Of a stretch of 64,000 nucleotides of DNA, positions 30,422-40,768 are shown one piece after another. Every line of letters begins with the position of its first letter. The stretch's first letter is position 1. This stretch comes from Gammaproteobacteria bacterium (GTDB lineage: Bacteria > Pseudomonadota > Gammaproteobacteria > S012-40). A program made the translations under genes and the position numbers. The notes beneath the pieces are model-generated. The model did not search any database, was not told the DNA's origin, and saw only the letters and a list, made by a program, of their open reading frames with translations. The stretch is from the NCBI GenBank assembly GCA_015487785.1, contig WFPC01000055.1, positions 62,001-126,000 of the forward strand. The letters are read 5' to 3'.

Positions 30422-30808
30422 ATGTACGGATTTAGCACTCGATTGAACTGTTCCTACGACGAGGCCGTGGCAAAGGCGCGGGAAGCCTTGCAGGGCGAAG
30501 GTTTTGGCGTGTTGACCGAGATCGATGTGAAGGCCACCCTGAAGGCCAAGCTGGGCATCGACAAACGGCCCTACATCATTCTTGGTGCCTGCAACCCGCC
30601 GCTGGCCAACCAGGCCCTGGATGCCGAGCCCGATATCGGTCTGTTGCTGCCGTGTAACGTAGTGGTGCGCGAGGAGGAAGACGGTTCCATCACGGTAGCC
30701 TTCATGGACCCGGAGGCCGTGCTGGGCATGGTGGACAATCCGGCGGTGGGCGAGGTGGCCAAGGAAGTGCGCGCCAAGCTAAAGCGGGTGTGCGAGGCGC
30801 TGGGTTGA
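30422..30808 (+). CDS. DUF302 domain protein
   Basis: '[47 protein letters not shown]...YIILGACNP'. Confidence 0.9.
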   Translation: MYGFSTRLNCSYDEAVAKAREALQGEGFGVLTEIDVKATLKAKLGIDKRPYIILGACNPPLANQALDAEPDIGLLLPCNVVVREEEDGSITVAFMDPEAVLGMVDNPAVGEVAKEVRAKLKRVCEALG

Positions 30809-32947
30809 GCGTAGCCGGCGCCACAACAAGCCGGCACCCAGCAGCAGCCCGAGCAGGCCGGCCAGGCTCGCCAGCGGGTGGGCCAGGATCACGACCAACG
30901 GGGTGAGGGCGAGACGGACGAGCCCGCGCAGCAGTGCATGGCGGGCGATAAACTCGGCCAGCGGAGGGGAGTGACGGTAGTAGCGCTCCACCAGCCAGCG
31001 CCCCCAGGCATGGGGCAGGAGTGCGCGGTCGCGGAATTCGCGCAAGACCCGCACCCCCGGCGCCAGGTAGGAGCCGTAGGCGGCAGTGGCGATGAAACAC
31101 CCTTCGCGCTTGACCTGGGTGAGTAGGGTCTGGCTGTTGTTGGCTTGTGTGGCAGTGGGCTCGCCGCCGAACACGGGCCGGATGTCTTGCAGGGTTTCCT
31201 CGGTGGCGACTACCGTGGCCTTGGTCTGCACCAGGCGGTCGGCCAGCAGTTGGCGGGGCTCCACCCGTATCCGCACGGTGATGCGCTGGCCCACGTCGAG
31301 GCGCGGAATGTCGCAGTTGACGTCGATTACACTGGTGCGACAGCTCACGCCATCGGTGTCGGCGCTGGCATCGAGAAACGTGAAGCCGCCAGGGCGCTGG
31401 CGGCTGTTGCGCGCGGGGTCTTCCAGGTAAATGGAACTGGCCAGGCTGAGCTTGAGGCAGGTGGCGTAATCGTTCTGGCCGGCATCGGGATTGTCGAGGT
31501 CGCCGTTGTTGTAAAGTTGTACCTCGATGGTGAAGACTTGGCCGGTTACCACCTCGCTGCGGTCGGCGTGCATACTCAGGCCCACGTCCAGGCGCTTGAT
31601 GCCGGGGCTGAGCAGGTAGCCGGTGGAATCCTGGCCGCCGATGGTGCCCGTGGCCAGGATCAGGTTGGCATTGCTGTTGACGATATTGCTGATGTAGTAG
31701 GCGGCATCGAGCACGGTGCCGTCACCGAAGGGCGTGATGAGCAGGTCGTTGAGATCCTGCTGGCCGCAGCGCCGGGTGAAATAGCTGGCATGGTAGGCCG
31801 GGTCGGCGGGATTGCTGCCGGTGGCCAGGCTGGCGACGGTCTCGCTGCCATTGGTGCGCAACAGCTTGCCGCGATTGTCGTCGCCCAGGCCGGGCAGTTC
31901 GAAGGGGACGATGAGGGCGCGGCCCTCGCTGTCGCGATCTTCGAACAGCCAGGCGAGTTGGCGGGGCTGACCGTTTTCCAGGTACCAGCCGGTGGCCACA
32001 TTGCCGTTGAAAGAGGTGGGCCAGGCTTCGTCGCTGTAGTCGTCGTTGGAATTCTGGCTCTTGATCAGCTTGTCCGGGCCCTGGAAATCACTGGCGTTGA
32101 CACCGGTCCACAGTACCGGGTAGGGGCGTGCGGCGGGATCGTCGTTGTTGAACAGGATGCCCACGATGGTATTGGCGCGGTCGGCGATGGCCAGAGGGCG
32201 GCCGGGCCGGCTGCTGAACTGGCCGTTGGCATCCAGCTTGCCGGTGAGATCGATGGCCAGGTATTGGGCGGGCTGGTCCGGCTGGTTGTCGTCGCCGGCC
32301 TGCTTGACCCAATATACCGGGCGCTCGATCAGTTGGCCGTCTTCCTCCCGAAACGAGCTGCCGATGATGAAACCGTTGTCGTTGACGCCCACGGCGATGC
32401 TCTGGGTGTCGCATTCCACCACCCAGGGGTCGCCAAAGCTCCATCCCGTGTTGTAGGCGGCACAGCCGCCGTAGTCACGCACCAGTTCATCTTCCGTGTT
32501 GTAGCAGTTGCCGGTGATGCCGGCCTCTGGATCGCATTGGGGGATCTTGCGAATGTAATGGGGCAGCAGGTGCGCCTGGTAAAGGTTGGTGGCGGCATCG
32601 CTGAGCTGCCAGTAGAGGGCCTGACGGCTGTTGTCGCTGGTTTCCCCGTAGCCAACGACGATTTCACTCAGGCCGCCTTCACTGTTGGGATTGTTGATAT
32701 CACTGGCCCGCGAGCTGACCAGTTCGCTTGGGAGCAGGGCGTGCAGGTCGATGGCCTCGTAGTCGCCGGCGGGATTTTTCTGCCACAAGCGGGCCTGGCC
32801 GCTTTCCGAGCCCACCAGCTTGCCCTGGTTGTTGACCGCGAGGATGTCGCTGGCCGGCAGGGGCTGGGCTTGGTAGCGGGCGGCCAGGGTCTGGCCTGCC
32901 GACAGCAGCAGGATGCAGGCCAGGGCCGTGACCGGTGAACGGAACAT
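30779..32947 (-). CDS. Exported DUF3466-like protein with C-terminal CFI-box/TM region
   Basis: Signal peptide; '[51 protein letters not shown]' then TM helices; start at ATG 32947. Confidence 0.75.
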   Translation of the reverse strand: MFRSPVTALACILLLSAGQTLAARYQAQPLPASDILAVNNQGKLVGSESGQARLWQKNPAGDYEAIDLHALLPSELVSSRASDINNPNSEGGLSEIVVGYGETSDNSRQALYWQLSDAATNLYQAHLLPHYIRKIPQCDPEAGITGNCYNTEDELVRDYGGCAAYNTGWSFGDPWVVECDTQSIAVGVNDNGFIIGSSFREEDGQLIERPVYWVKQAGDDNQPDQPAQYLAIDLTGKLDANGQFSSRPGRPLAIADRANTIVGILFNNDDPAARPYPVLWTGVNASDFQGPDKLIKSQNSNDDYSDEAWPTSFNGNVATGWYLENGQPRQLAWLFEDRDSEGRALIVPFELPGLGDDNRGKLLRTNGSETVASLATGSNPADPAYHASYFTRRCGQQDLNDLLITPFGDGTVLDAAYYISNIVNSNANLILATGTIGGQDSTGYLLSPGIKRLDVGLSMHADRSEVVTGQVFTIEVQLYNNGDLDNPDAGQNDYATCLKLSLASSIYLEDPARNSRQRPGGFTFLDASADTDGVSCRTSVIDVNCDIPRLDVGQRITVRIRVEPRQLLADRLVQTKATVVATEETLQDIRPVFGGEPTATQANNSQTLLTQVKREGCFIATAAYGSYLAPGVRVLREFRDRALLPHAWGRWLVERYYRHSPPLAEFIARHALLRGLVRLALTPLVVILAHPLASLAGLLGLLLGAGLLWRRLRSTQRLAHPL

Positions 32948-33402
32948 CACCAATAATAGCGCCCGTAACCGGCCACAGTGGCCACAATGAGACCGAGGCT
33001 GAGGTTGACGGCGATGATCTTGCGGATGCCCGCCAGGGATTTGCCGGCGCCGGGCCAGTCGCCGGCCGCCACATGAAGCAGCAGGGGGCGGTAATGGGCG
33101 AAGAACAGATGGATATAGAGCAGCACCATCAGCAGGCCCAGGCCGTTCATGATGTGGATGTGCATGCCCACGGCGCCGAAACCGCCCATGGTGCCCACCA
33201 TCCAGTAGCCGCTGAGGGGCAGGGCGAGCACTGCAACCCACACCCAGGGAAAGAAACGCCGGAAGGTGGCGGCCCACAGATTCAGTCGCTGGGGTGGTTC
33301 GAGCTGGCTGGCGGCGACCGGCCGCAGGGCGACATAGGCGAAGAACATGCCGCCTATCCAGATGATGGCGCAGAGCAGGTGGATGGTGATGGCGATGGAC
33401 AT
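32947..33402 (-). CDS. CopD-domain-like integral membrane protein
   Basis: [28 protein letters not shown]...; 4 TM; conserved His residues. Confidence 0.7.
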   Translation of the reverse strand: MSIAITIHLLCAIIWIGGMFFAYVALRPVAASQLEPPQRLNLWAATFRRFFPWVWVAVLALPLSGYWMVGTMGGFGAVGMHIHIMNGLGLLMVLLYIHLFFAHYRPLLLHVAAGDWPGAGKSLAGIRKIIAVNLSLGLIVATVAGYGRYYW

Positions 33403-33417
33403 GAAACCCTCTCGATC

Positions 33418-34344
33418 TTATTCGATGGTGGCCTGGATACCCGCGGCATAGCGCTGAATCCAGCCGCGGATGAGTTTCACCAGTGTATCAGATTGGTTGC
33501 GGAAGAAGGCGTCGCTGCCCTGGATCTCCATCTGGCGATAGCGCAGGTTGCCGCTCTTGCGTCGGGCCAGACTCTGCACCCGGGAGCTGACATCGGTGAG
33601 CCTGAGCGGCTGATCGAACAACTGGCCGGCGAGATGGGCGGCCTCCAGGCGTCGTGGCAGATCGGTCAACACCTCTTCGCGGTCGAGTTCGGCGTAGAGA
33701 TCCAGCAGCGGCAGCTTGAGCCGTTCCAGTTGCCGGCTGGCGTCCAGCCAGGCGGCCCGATGGGGATAGCTGGGCCAGCCGATGGTCACCAGGGCCTGCA
33801 CGCTGGGGTTGGCCAGGGCAGTTTCGGTGACGAAGGCCACCGCATAACTGGCGGACAGTCCCTGGCCGATGATGACGATGTTCTGGATGCTCTCCCGGTT
33901 GAGGAAGTTGACCGCCGCGCGCAGCCGGGCGGAACTCTCCTGCAGGGCCTCGTCCAGGGGGGCGTCGGCCCGGTTGATGTGCAGCTCCGGCATTTGCAGC
34001 GACAGGGTTGTCCAGCCGAAGCGGGGCAAGCGGCGGCGCAGCTCGTGCACCGGGCCGGGGTAGTCCAGATGCTGGCCCGGCGGGTGCAGGATGATAGCCG
34101 CTCCCTGGGTGTCGGCGCGCCGGGTCTTGCGGTAAAGGGCGGGCAGTGGGGGATGGGCGGGAATCTGCAATTCCACCAGCTCGCGCTCGGGCAGCAGAGG
34201 ACGCAGGGCATCGAGGCGGGTCTTTTCCTGCCACAGATCCAGGGCAGCGGCTGTGGCCGGAATGAGCAACAGGCCCAGCAATCCGCAGAGGCTGAAAAAA
34301 AACGCCCGTTGCGGTAAAGTGCGCGCACTCGGATTCGGATTCAT
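33418..34344 (-). CDS. DUF3530-like alpha/beta hydrolase
   Basis: Signal peptide; '[17 protein letters not shown]', '[17 protein letters not shown]'; start at MNPNPSA. Confidence 0.75.
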   Translation of the reverse strand: MNPNPSARTLPQRAFFFSLCGLLGLLLIPATAAALDLWQEKTRLDALRPLLPERELVELQIPAHPPLPALYRKTRRADTQGAAIILHPPGQHLDYPGPVHELRRRLPRFGWTTLSLQMPELHINRADAPLDEALQESSARLRAAVNFLNRESIQNIVIIGQGLSASYAVAFVTETALANPSVQALVTIGWPSYPHRAAWLDASRQLERLKLPLLDLYAELDREEVLTDLPRRLEAAHLAGQLFDQPLRLTDVSSRVQSLARRKSGNLRYRQMEIQGSDAFFRNQSDTLVKLIRGWIQRYAAGIQATIE

Positions 34345-34398
34345 TCGCTTTTCATTATCCGCTGATGACAATTTAACGGAGCTTTAGAGGCCAAACTC

Positions 34399-35088
34399 AT
34401 GCCAGATTACAAAATTGCACCTTCCATTCTGTCCGCCGATTTTGCCCGCCTGGGCCAGGAAGTCGAAGATGTGCTCAAGTCCGGTGCCGATATCGTGCAT
34501 TTCGACGTCATGGACAATCACTATGTTCCCAATCTGACCATTGGACCCTTGGTGTGCGAAGCCCTGCGCAAGCATGGCATCACCGCCGAGATCGACGTGC
34601 ATCTGATGGTCAAGCCGGTGGACCGTATTATTCCCGATTTTGCCAAGGCCGGCGCCAGTTATATCACCTTTCACCCGGAAGCCTCCGAGCACATCGACCG
34701 TTCCCTGTCGCTGATCCGCGACTGCGGCTGCAAGGCTGGCCTGGTGTTCAATCCGGCCACGCCACTGGATTATCTCACCTATGTCATGGACAAGGTGGAC
34801 ATGGTGTTGCTGATGTCGGTCAACCCCGGTTTCGGCGGGCAGAAATTCATCCCCGCCACCTTGCAGAAGCTGCGCGAGGCGCGCAAGTTGATCGATGACA
34901 GCGGCTACGATATCCGCCTGGAAATCGACGGCGGCGTGAAGGTGGACAATATTCGCGAGATCGCCGAGGCCGGGGCCGATACCTTCGTGGCCGGTTCGGC
35001 CATCTTCGGTGCCGCCCGGGCCGAGGATCCCAACACCTACGACACGGTGGTCGCGGCCATGCGCGCGGAGCTGGCCAAGGCCGGTTGA
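34399..35088 (+). CDS. rpe: Ribulose-phosphate 3-epimerase
   Basis: '[45 protein letters not shown]'; '[12 protein letters not shown]'. Confidence 0.97.
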   Translation: MPDYKIAPSILSADFARLGQEVEDVLKSGADIVHFDVMDNHYVPNLTIGPLVCEALRKHGITAEIDVHLMVKPVDRIIPDFAKAGASYITFHPEASEHIDRSLSLIRDCGCKAGLVFNPATPLDYLTYVMDKVDMVLLMSVNPGFGGQKFIPATLQKLREARKLIDDSGYDIRLEIDGGVKVDNIREIAEAGADTFVAGSAIFGAARAEDPNTYDTVVAAMRAELAKAG

Positions 35089-35105
35089 TTCTGCCGGGCC
35101 TGGGC

Positions 35106-36167
35106 ATGCTGCGGTTGTTGACCCTGGGCCTGCTGGTGCTGGGGGCGAGCGGCTGTGCCCTGCGTGGCGGTGAGGCGCCGGCCAGGGTCTACTGGCCCAA
35201 GCCGCCGGCCGAGCCTCGGCTGGTGCACGAGATCACCCTCTATTCGGTGGCCGACCTGGAGTCAAAGGGTGCACTCGAGCGCCTGCGGCGGCTGGGGTCG
35301 GGCGAGGGCGTGCGTGGTGGCGGCATGCGCAAGCCCTATGACGTGGCCGCGCGCCAGGGCCTGGTGGTGGTGTCCGACAGCGTGGCATCGCGGGTCTACG
35401 TGTTCGACATGCTGCGCCGGCGCGGCTTTGCCATCGGCTGGCGCGGGCGTGGCCGCTTGTTGCGTCCCCTGGGCGTGGCAGTGGACGGGCGGCGCAACAT
35501 CTATGTGGCCGATGCCGGCCTGGGACGGGTCATGGTCTACAGCATGCTGGGGCATTTCAGCCGCGAGATCGGTCGGCCCGCCGATTTCGATCGTTTGAGC
35601 GACGTGGCCGTGTCGGTCGACGGTTCCCGCATCTATGCGCTTGACCGGGGCGGGGTGGCGTCCAAGCGTCATCGTGTACTGGTTTTTTCCGCCTCGGGTG
35701 AGAAACTGGGCCAGATCGGCCGGCGCGGTATCGAGCCGGGTCAATTCAATCATCCCCTGCAACTGGCCCTGGGGCCCGATGGTCGGCTCTATGTGCTGGA
35801 TGCAGGCAATTTTCGGGTGCAGGTATTTTCGCCCGCGGGCGAATTCATTCGTGCCTGGGGCCGGCCAGGGCGCCTGCTGGGGAATTTCGCCCGGCCGCGG
35901 GGTATCGCGGTGGATGGCGATAACCATGTCTACGTGACCGATGGCGCCTATCAGAACTTCCAGATCTTCGATGCCAGCGGGCGTCTGTTGTTGCCGGTGG
36001 GCGGACCGGCGGCAGAGGACGGTCCGGGACATTATGTGCTGCCGGCCGGTATCGCCACCGATGAGACGGGGCGTGTCTACGTGGTGGATCAATTTCGCGC
36101 CAAGCTCGAGGTGTTGCGCCTGCTCGATGAAGAGGAGCGGCGGCGCCTGGCGGGGAGCCCCCGCTGA
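35106..36167 (+). CDS. NHL-repeat beta-propeller lipoprotein
   Basis: lipobox LLVLGASGC; repeated 'P.GVAVDG..NIYVADAGLGRVMVYS' blades. Confidence 0.88.
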   Translation: MLRLLTLGLLVLGASGCALRGGEAPARVYWPKPPAEPRLVHEITLYSVADLESKGALERLRRLGSGEGVRGGGMRKPYDVAARQGLVVVSDSVASRVYVFDMLRRRGFAIGWRGRGRLLRPLGVAVDGRRNIYVADAGLGRVMVYSMLGHFSREIGRPADFDRLSDVAVSVDGSRIYALDRGGVASKRHRVLVFSASGEKLGQIGRRGIEPGQFNHPLQLALGPDGRLYVLDAGNFRVQVFSPAGEFIRAWGRPGRLLGNFARPRGIAVDGDNHVYVTDGAYQNFQIFDASGRLLLPVGGPAAEDGPGHYVLPAGIATDETGRVYVVDQFRAKLEVLRLLDEEERRRLAGSPR

Positions 36168-36360
36168 CAAGCGAAGGGTGGCTGGCATGCTTGCGAAAAG
36201 CACGCGTGTCGTCTACAGTAAGACCTTTGTTTTTTACCGCCGGGCGATAATCAAAGCCGGCTCTGCGTAGGGTCTTTATGGGAGAGGACAGGGGACTGCG
36301 CCGGGCCACAAGACGCGGCGGTCGGGGGCGTTGACGCCGAAGAGACTCGAAGGGGGGGAG

Positions 36361-37242
36361 ATGAACAACAGCCACCGTGGTGTTTCCGGCAGGTATTGGC
36401 GGCTCGTCGTGGGCCTGCTCTGTGGATTGTCATCGTCCATGGTCCTGGCCGGGATAGCCGAATCCGTACACAATCTGGGTATGACGGGGACCGGGCCCAG
36501 TGCCAATGGCGGTCAGCGCAACCAGTTTTCGGGCACGGCGGAGATCTGTGTGTTCTGTCATACACCGCACGGCGGTGATGCCCGTGCCGCGGTGCCGTTG
36601 TGGAACCGTCGCCTCAACAACCCTTCCAGCTATGCCACCTACGACGATCTGGGCACCAGCACCTTCGATGCCGAGGTGGCGCCGGTGGGCTCGGTGTCCA
36701 TCGGTTGTCTGTCCTGCCATGACGGCACCATGGCCATCGACAGCATGATCAACGAACCGGGTTCCGGTGCCGACAATCCCGGTTTCTCCGCCGGCACTTG
36801 GACCGGCAGCGATATCCTCGGGCCGGACGACGGCAAACTGGCGGTGGGTATCGTGCAAAACCTGGGCACCGATCTCACCAACGACCACCCCGTGGGCATG
36901 CAGTATGCCGGTGGCGGAATCTCTGCCTCCACGCCGATTCTGCCCCAGGGTGATACCACCGACCCGGACTTTGCTCCCGTGCTCTACAAGATTCGCGATG
37001 GCCGTTACCTGTGGTGGGTGGACAAAGACTGGCGCACCGGTGGCGATGGCGAGCGTAGCAAGACTGATGTGATCCTCTACACCCGTGATGCCGCCAATGG
37101 CTATCCGGGACAGACCCAGCAGGAGCCCTTCGTCGAGTGTGCCAGTTGTCACGATCCGCATACCACGGAGAACCCCACTTTCCTGCGCATCAGCAATACC
37201 GAGACACCCAGTGGCTTGTGTCTGACCTGTCATGTGAAATAG
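36361..37242 (+). CDS. Exported tetraheme c-type cytochrome, OmcE-like family
   Basis: 4 CXXCH: CVFCHTPH, CLSCHDGT, CASCHDPH, CLTCH; 'NLGTDLTNDHPVG'; signal peptide. Confidence 0.82.
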   Translation: MNNSHRGVSGRYWRLVVGLLCGLSSSMVLAGIAESVHNLGMTGTGPSANGGQRNQFSGTAEICVFCHTPHGGDARAAVPLWNRRLNNPSSYATYDDLGTSTFDAEVAPVGSVSIGCLSCHDGTMAIDSMINEPGSGADNPGFSAGTWTGSDILGPDDGKLAVGIVQNLGTDLTNDHPVGMQYAGGGISASTPILPQGDTTDPDFAPVLYKIRDGRYLWWVDKDWRTGGDGERSKTDVILYTRDAANGYPGQTQQEPFVECASCHDPHTTENPTFLRISNTETPSGLCLTCHVK

Positions 37243-37267
37243 CAGACCAGGGAGTGCGGGCAGGCCA

Positions 37268-38266
37268 ATGGTGTTGTTTCAATTCAAGCTCAAACGGCTG
37301 ACGGGCCTGATGGTCGCCGGCATGGCCCTGTTGTGTGCTTCCGCCAGTTACGCGGTATCCGAAACCCAGCAAAGGGTGCTGGGGCCGGAGGATTTCGCCA
37401 TTGTGGGTGACGAAATCATCAGCATGCGCGAATTTCAGGCCGCCTACCATGCGGGAATCCGCAAGCGCTTCTACCATGGCAAGGTGCCAGAAGAGCGCCT
37501 GCAAGCCTTCCGCAAGGAGATTTCGCAGACCCTGATCGACCGCAGCCTATTGTTGCAGGAGGCGCGTCGGCGTGGCCTTGCGCCCGACGAGGCCCAGGTG
37601 AAGGCCCAGCTGGCTCGCTACGAAGCCCGTTATCAAAAGCAGCCGCATTGGCAGGAGAACCGCGAGACCATTCTCGCGGGCCTGCGTGCCGCGCTGGAGG
37701 AGGAAAGTCTGCTCATGGTGCTGGAGCGGCAGGTCAAGGCGATGCCCGAACCCTTGCCGCAAGAGGTGCGCGAATACTACCAGGCGCATCCCGAGCTGTT
37801 CACCACGCCTGAGCAATTGCGTCTGTCGCTGATTCTGCTCAAGGTGGCGCCTTCGTCCACCGCCGAGGTGTGGCAGGCGGCCCACGAGGAAGCCCTGCGC
37901 TTGCGCCAGCGTCTGCAGAAAGGCGCCGATTTTGCCCAGATGGCGCGGATCCACTCGGGTGATGCCAGTGCCGCGGCTGGGGGTGACATGGGTTTCGTGC
38001 ACAAGGGTATGCTGGCCGCGCCGGTGCAACAGGTGGTGGATGGCCTGCAGCCGGGGCAGGTGAGCGAGCCGGTGGTGTTGCTCAGTGGGGTGGCGCTGTT
38101 TCGCCTGGAAGAGCGGATCGCCGCACGGCTGAACGATTTCGAAGCCGTGGCCGAGCGGGCCCGGCAATTGTTGCAGCGCGAGCGCAGCCAGGCGGCCTGG
38201 GAGGGTTTGCTGGCCAGGCTGCGTTCCACGGTGCAGGTTTCGGTCAATACGGCAGCCGTGGACTGA
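37268..38266 (+). CDS. Exported parvulin-type peptidyl-prolyl isomerase (PpiC/SurA-like)
   Basis: signal peptide; 'LSLILLKV...GADFAQMARIHSGDASAAAGGDMGFVHKGML...VVDGLQPGQVSEPV'. Confidence 0.9.
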   Translation: MVLFQFKLKRLTGLMVAGMALLCASASYAVSETQQRVLGPEDFAIVGDEIISMREFQAAYHAGIRKRFYHGKVPEERLQAFRKEISQTLIDRSLLLQEARRRGLAPDEAQVKAQLARYEARYQKQPHWQENRETILAGLRAALEEESLLMVLERQVKAMPEPLPQEVREYYQAHPELFTTPEQLRLSLILLKVAPSSTAEVWQAAHEEALRLRQRLQKGADFAQMARIHSGDASAAAGGDMGFVHKGMLAAPVQQVVDGLQPGQVSEPVVLLSGVALFRLEERIAARLNDFEAVAERARQLLQRERSQAAWEGLLARLRSTVQVSVNTAAVD

Positions 38267-38345
38267 TACGCTACCACGGTGCGGTCCGCTTCCTCGATGG
38301 AGCGGGACAAAAACAATGAAATAAAACAATTCTGGGAGATTACCG

Positions 38346-40124
38346 TTGAGGCAATCTGGGGGGGCACAAGGTGTCATGGCGCGGGCGGGCAGGCTGGCCT
38401 GCGCCCTGGGTCTGGCCATGGGCGTGTGCGCGCCGATGCTCCAGGCTGCCCAGGCACCGCTCAAGCTCTACGGCGACGTGGGTTACTTCTATACCCTCAG
38501 CGAAGCCGATGGCGGTGCCCAGACCGAGAACACCTATCTCATCGGCTCGCTCAACCTCAACAGCTACCTGTGGCGGCCCTGGTTCGCCACTTTCGATGGG
38601 GGGGGGGTCATCAGTACCTCCAGCAACCGGACCAAGGCGGTGGAAACCAACACCGAGGTGCTCTCCAGCCGGCTCAATCTGGAATTTTTGCCACTGAGCC
38701 GTTTTCCCTTGCGTCTGAGCTACACCAGCAGCGACAATACCGTCGACCGCTTGAACAAGGACGAGACCATCGCCGACTTCGGGCAGTCCTTCCGCACCCG
38801 GGATTTTCTCGCCAAGCAGAGCTTCATCGGGCGCTCCGGCAAGCGCCTGGATGCCTGGTACAACTGGAAGATTCGCGGCTCCGATAATTTCGGTGAAATG
38901 GAAGACACCAACTACGGGCTCAAGTACGACAGCCGCTCGCGTACCCAGAATTTCTACGCCAGCGCCATCCGCCAGGTACAGGGGCGTTCGCTGATCGACA
39001 GTGTTTCCACCAATACCCGGCTGGATCTGACTCACAATTATTTCCCCACCAGCGAGTTCTACATCAAGTCATTGCTGAACCAGACCCGGGTCGACAACGA
39101 AATGCAGGTGGGCAATGGCAGTTTCTTCCAGCAGAGCACCACCGACATCACCCAGGCCATCAGCTTTTTCTACTGGCGCCCGGTGTACAAGCCCTACACC
39201 ATGACCGGGGGCGCGCGGGTGCTGCGGCGGGCGGTGGACCTCACCACCGCGCAGACCGACCAGCGCAGTTTCAATGCCAATATTGCGGCCAATTATTTCG
39301 TCAACCGCAAAACCCGCATCACCGCCACGGCCAATGTGGCCTCGCTGGACTCCGAGGTCAACAACAGTCTGGGATCCAAGCAGACCCTGTCGGCCCTCTA
39401 CCAGTCCGACCGGCATCTCTTCCGCGGCATAAACTACTACTGGTATGGCAGCGCGGAAGTGGGCAACGATATCAGCGCCCAGTACGAAACCACGCAAAGC
39501 CGGCAGACCGGGAGCGCCACCCTCGGTCACAGCGTCAGCCGCCAGTGGGTCACCGGCAACCGCTCGGTGTTGCGCCTCAATGCCCAGCAGTCGCTCAATC
39601 AACTGGTGGAGATCGGCGGGCGCAACGACAAGCCCCTGAGCCTGGTGGATACGGCCACCCTGGCCTGGACCGAAAACCTGCGCAAGGGTTCGTCCTATGC
39701 CCAGTTGACCTTGATGGATTCCCGGCGTCTGACCGAGCGGGGTGAGACCCAGTTCCTGAATTTCCAGCTCTCGCGTACCATGCCGCTCAGCCGTGTGAGC
39801 AGCTGGGGGGGCAATGTGTCGATACAGAGTACCCGGCGGGATGCCGGCGATGGCAGTGACACCAGCTTCCTGACCACATCCACCGCCCAGTTGAACTACC
39901 AACACGCACGGTTGTTTGGTATATATAGGCTGAAACTGAGGACCAAACTCGACCTTCTCAGCATCGCCAACCGTGGAGGCGCCAACCGCAAACAGGCTGA
40001 CTGGCAGGCCAGGTTCAGCTACATGGTGGGCAAGCTGACCACGGCGCTGTTCTTGCGGGTGGTGGAGAGTGACTCCGGACTGGGAAGCCGGATGGCCGTT
40101 TTCCAGGTCAATCGCGGCTTTTAG
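38346..40124 (+). CDS. Outer-membrane beta-barrel protein (putative porin of cytochrome conduit)
   Basis: signal peptide, alternating amphipathic strands, C-terminal '...VFQVNRGF' with terminal Phe; lies between PPIase and triheme cytochromes. TTG start, or ATG at 38376. Confidence 0.8.
   Translation: MRQSGGAQGVMARAGRLACALGLAMGVCAPMLQAAQAPLKLYGDVGYFYTLSEADGGAQTENTYLIGSLNLNSYLWRPWFATFDGGGVISTSSNRTKAVETNTEVLSSRLNLEFLPLSRFPLRLSYTSSDNTVDRLNKDETIADFGQSFRTRDFLAKQSFIGRSGKRLDAWYNWKIRGSDNFGEMEDTNYGLKYDSRSRTQNFYASAIRQVQGRSLIDSVSTNTRLDLTHNYFPTSEFYIKSLLNQTRVDNEMQVGNGSFFQQSTTDITQAISFFYWRPVYKPYTMTGGARVLRRAVDLTTAQTDQRSFNANIAANYFVNRKTRITATANVASLDSEVNNSLGSKQTLSALYQSDRHLFRGINYYWYGSAEVGNDISAQYETTQSRQTGSATLGHSVSRQWVTGNRSVLRLNAQQSLNQLVEIGGRNDKPLSLVDTATLAWTENLRKGSSYAQLTLMDSRRLTERGETQFLNFQLSRTMPLSRVSSWGGNVSIQSTRRDAGDGSDTSFLTTSTAQLNYQHARLFGIYRLKLRTKLDLLSIANRGGANRKQADWQARFSYMVGKLTTALFLRVVESDSGLGSRMAVFQVNRGF
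38598..38607 (+). repeat. G10 homopolymer inside the beta-barrel coding sequence
   Basis: TTCGATGGGGGGGGGGTCATC. Confidence 0.95.
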
Positions 40125-40229
40125 AGGGGGTTGGTGCCGAAGCGCGTCGCATGGGGCAGGGAAACTGTGTACAATCCAGGCTTTATGCCTGCTCGGCGAG
40201 GGCGGCACCGTCAAAAACTGGGGATATGA

Positions 40230-40262
40230 AAACCCGTGTATGGGCATGGCCATGACGGGTTT
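40230..40262. repeat. 8-bp inverted repeat with nested palindrome, upstream of triheme gene
   Basis: AAACCCGT-gtatgggCATGGCCATG-ACGGGTTT (outer arms 40230-40237 and 40255-40262). Confidence 0.7.
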
Positions 40263-40308
40263 CGTGGTGGTTTAGCTATTCGATGTATAAAAAAACGGAG
40301 AACGTAAC

Positions 40309-40749
40309 ATGAGAGCCAAAACGGAGCGCACAGCTGTTTGGAAAATCGCCCTCTTCGGGGTGCTGGCATGGGTGGGAGGACTGATGATGCCGCAACCGGC
40401 CCAGGCCGAGTATGCCGACGTGGTCATCAATAACTATGCGGACGCGGCGGGTATGCGCCCGGTGGTGTTTCCTCACTGGTATCATCGCATTCGTTTCCGT
40501 TGCAAGGTTTGCCACGCCGACCTGGGCTTCAAGTTCAAGGCAGGCGGTAACAAGATCACCATGGCGAAGATCATCGACGGCAAGTTCTGCGGTGCCTGCC
40601 ACAATGGCGAGATTTCCTGGTCGGTGGAAAACTGCGGCATGTGTCACTCGGGGATTCCGGGGACCCCGACCCACATCAGCGGCAGTACCGTACAACGCCT
40701 GGTAGCGCCGGCCTACAAAGCGCTGGACAAGAACAAGCAAGTGCAATAA
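40309..40749 (+). CDS. Periplasmic triheme c7-type cytochrome
   Basis: signal peptide; CKVCH, CGACH, CGMCH; 'VFPHWYHRIRFRCKVCHADLGF'. Confidence 0.9.
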   Translation: MRAKTERTAVWKIALFGVLAWVGGLMMPQPAQAEYADVVINNYADAAGMRPVVFPHWYHRIRFRCKVCHADLGFKFKAGGNKITMAKIIDGKFCGACHNGEISWSVENCGMCHSGIPGTPTHISGSTVQRLVAPAYKALDKNKQVQ

Positions 40750-40768
40750 TAACTAAAGGAATTCCAAG

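Noticed and set aside
31145-32938. Long antisense ORF (597 aa) opposite the DUF3466-like gene
   Set aside because: Shadow ORF of a GC-rich coding gene; repetitive Val/Gly/Ala composition, no recognisable domain.
36168-36360. Possible GEMM (c-di-GMP/cGAMP) riboswitch before the tetraheme gene, as seen for some Geobacter cytochromes
   Set aside because: I could not find the conserved GEMM core (e.g. GGCAAACC / GACGCAAAGCC) in this leader; only a weak 'CAAAGCC' match. An Infernal scan with RF01051 would be decisive.
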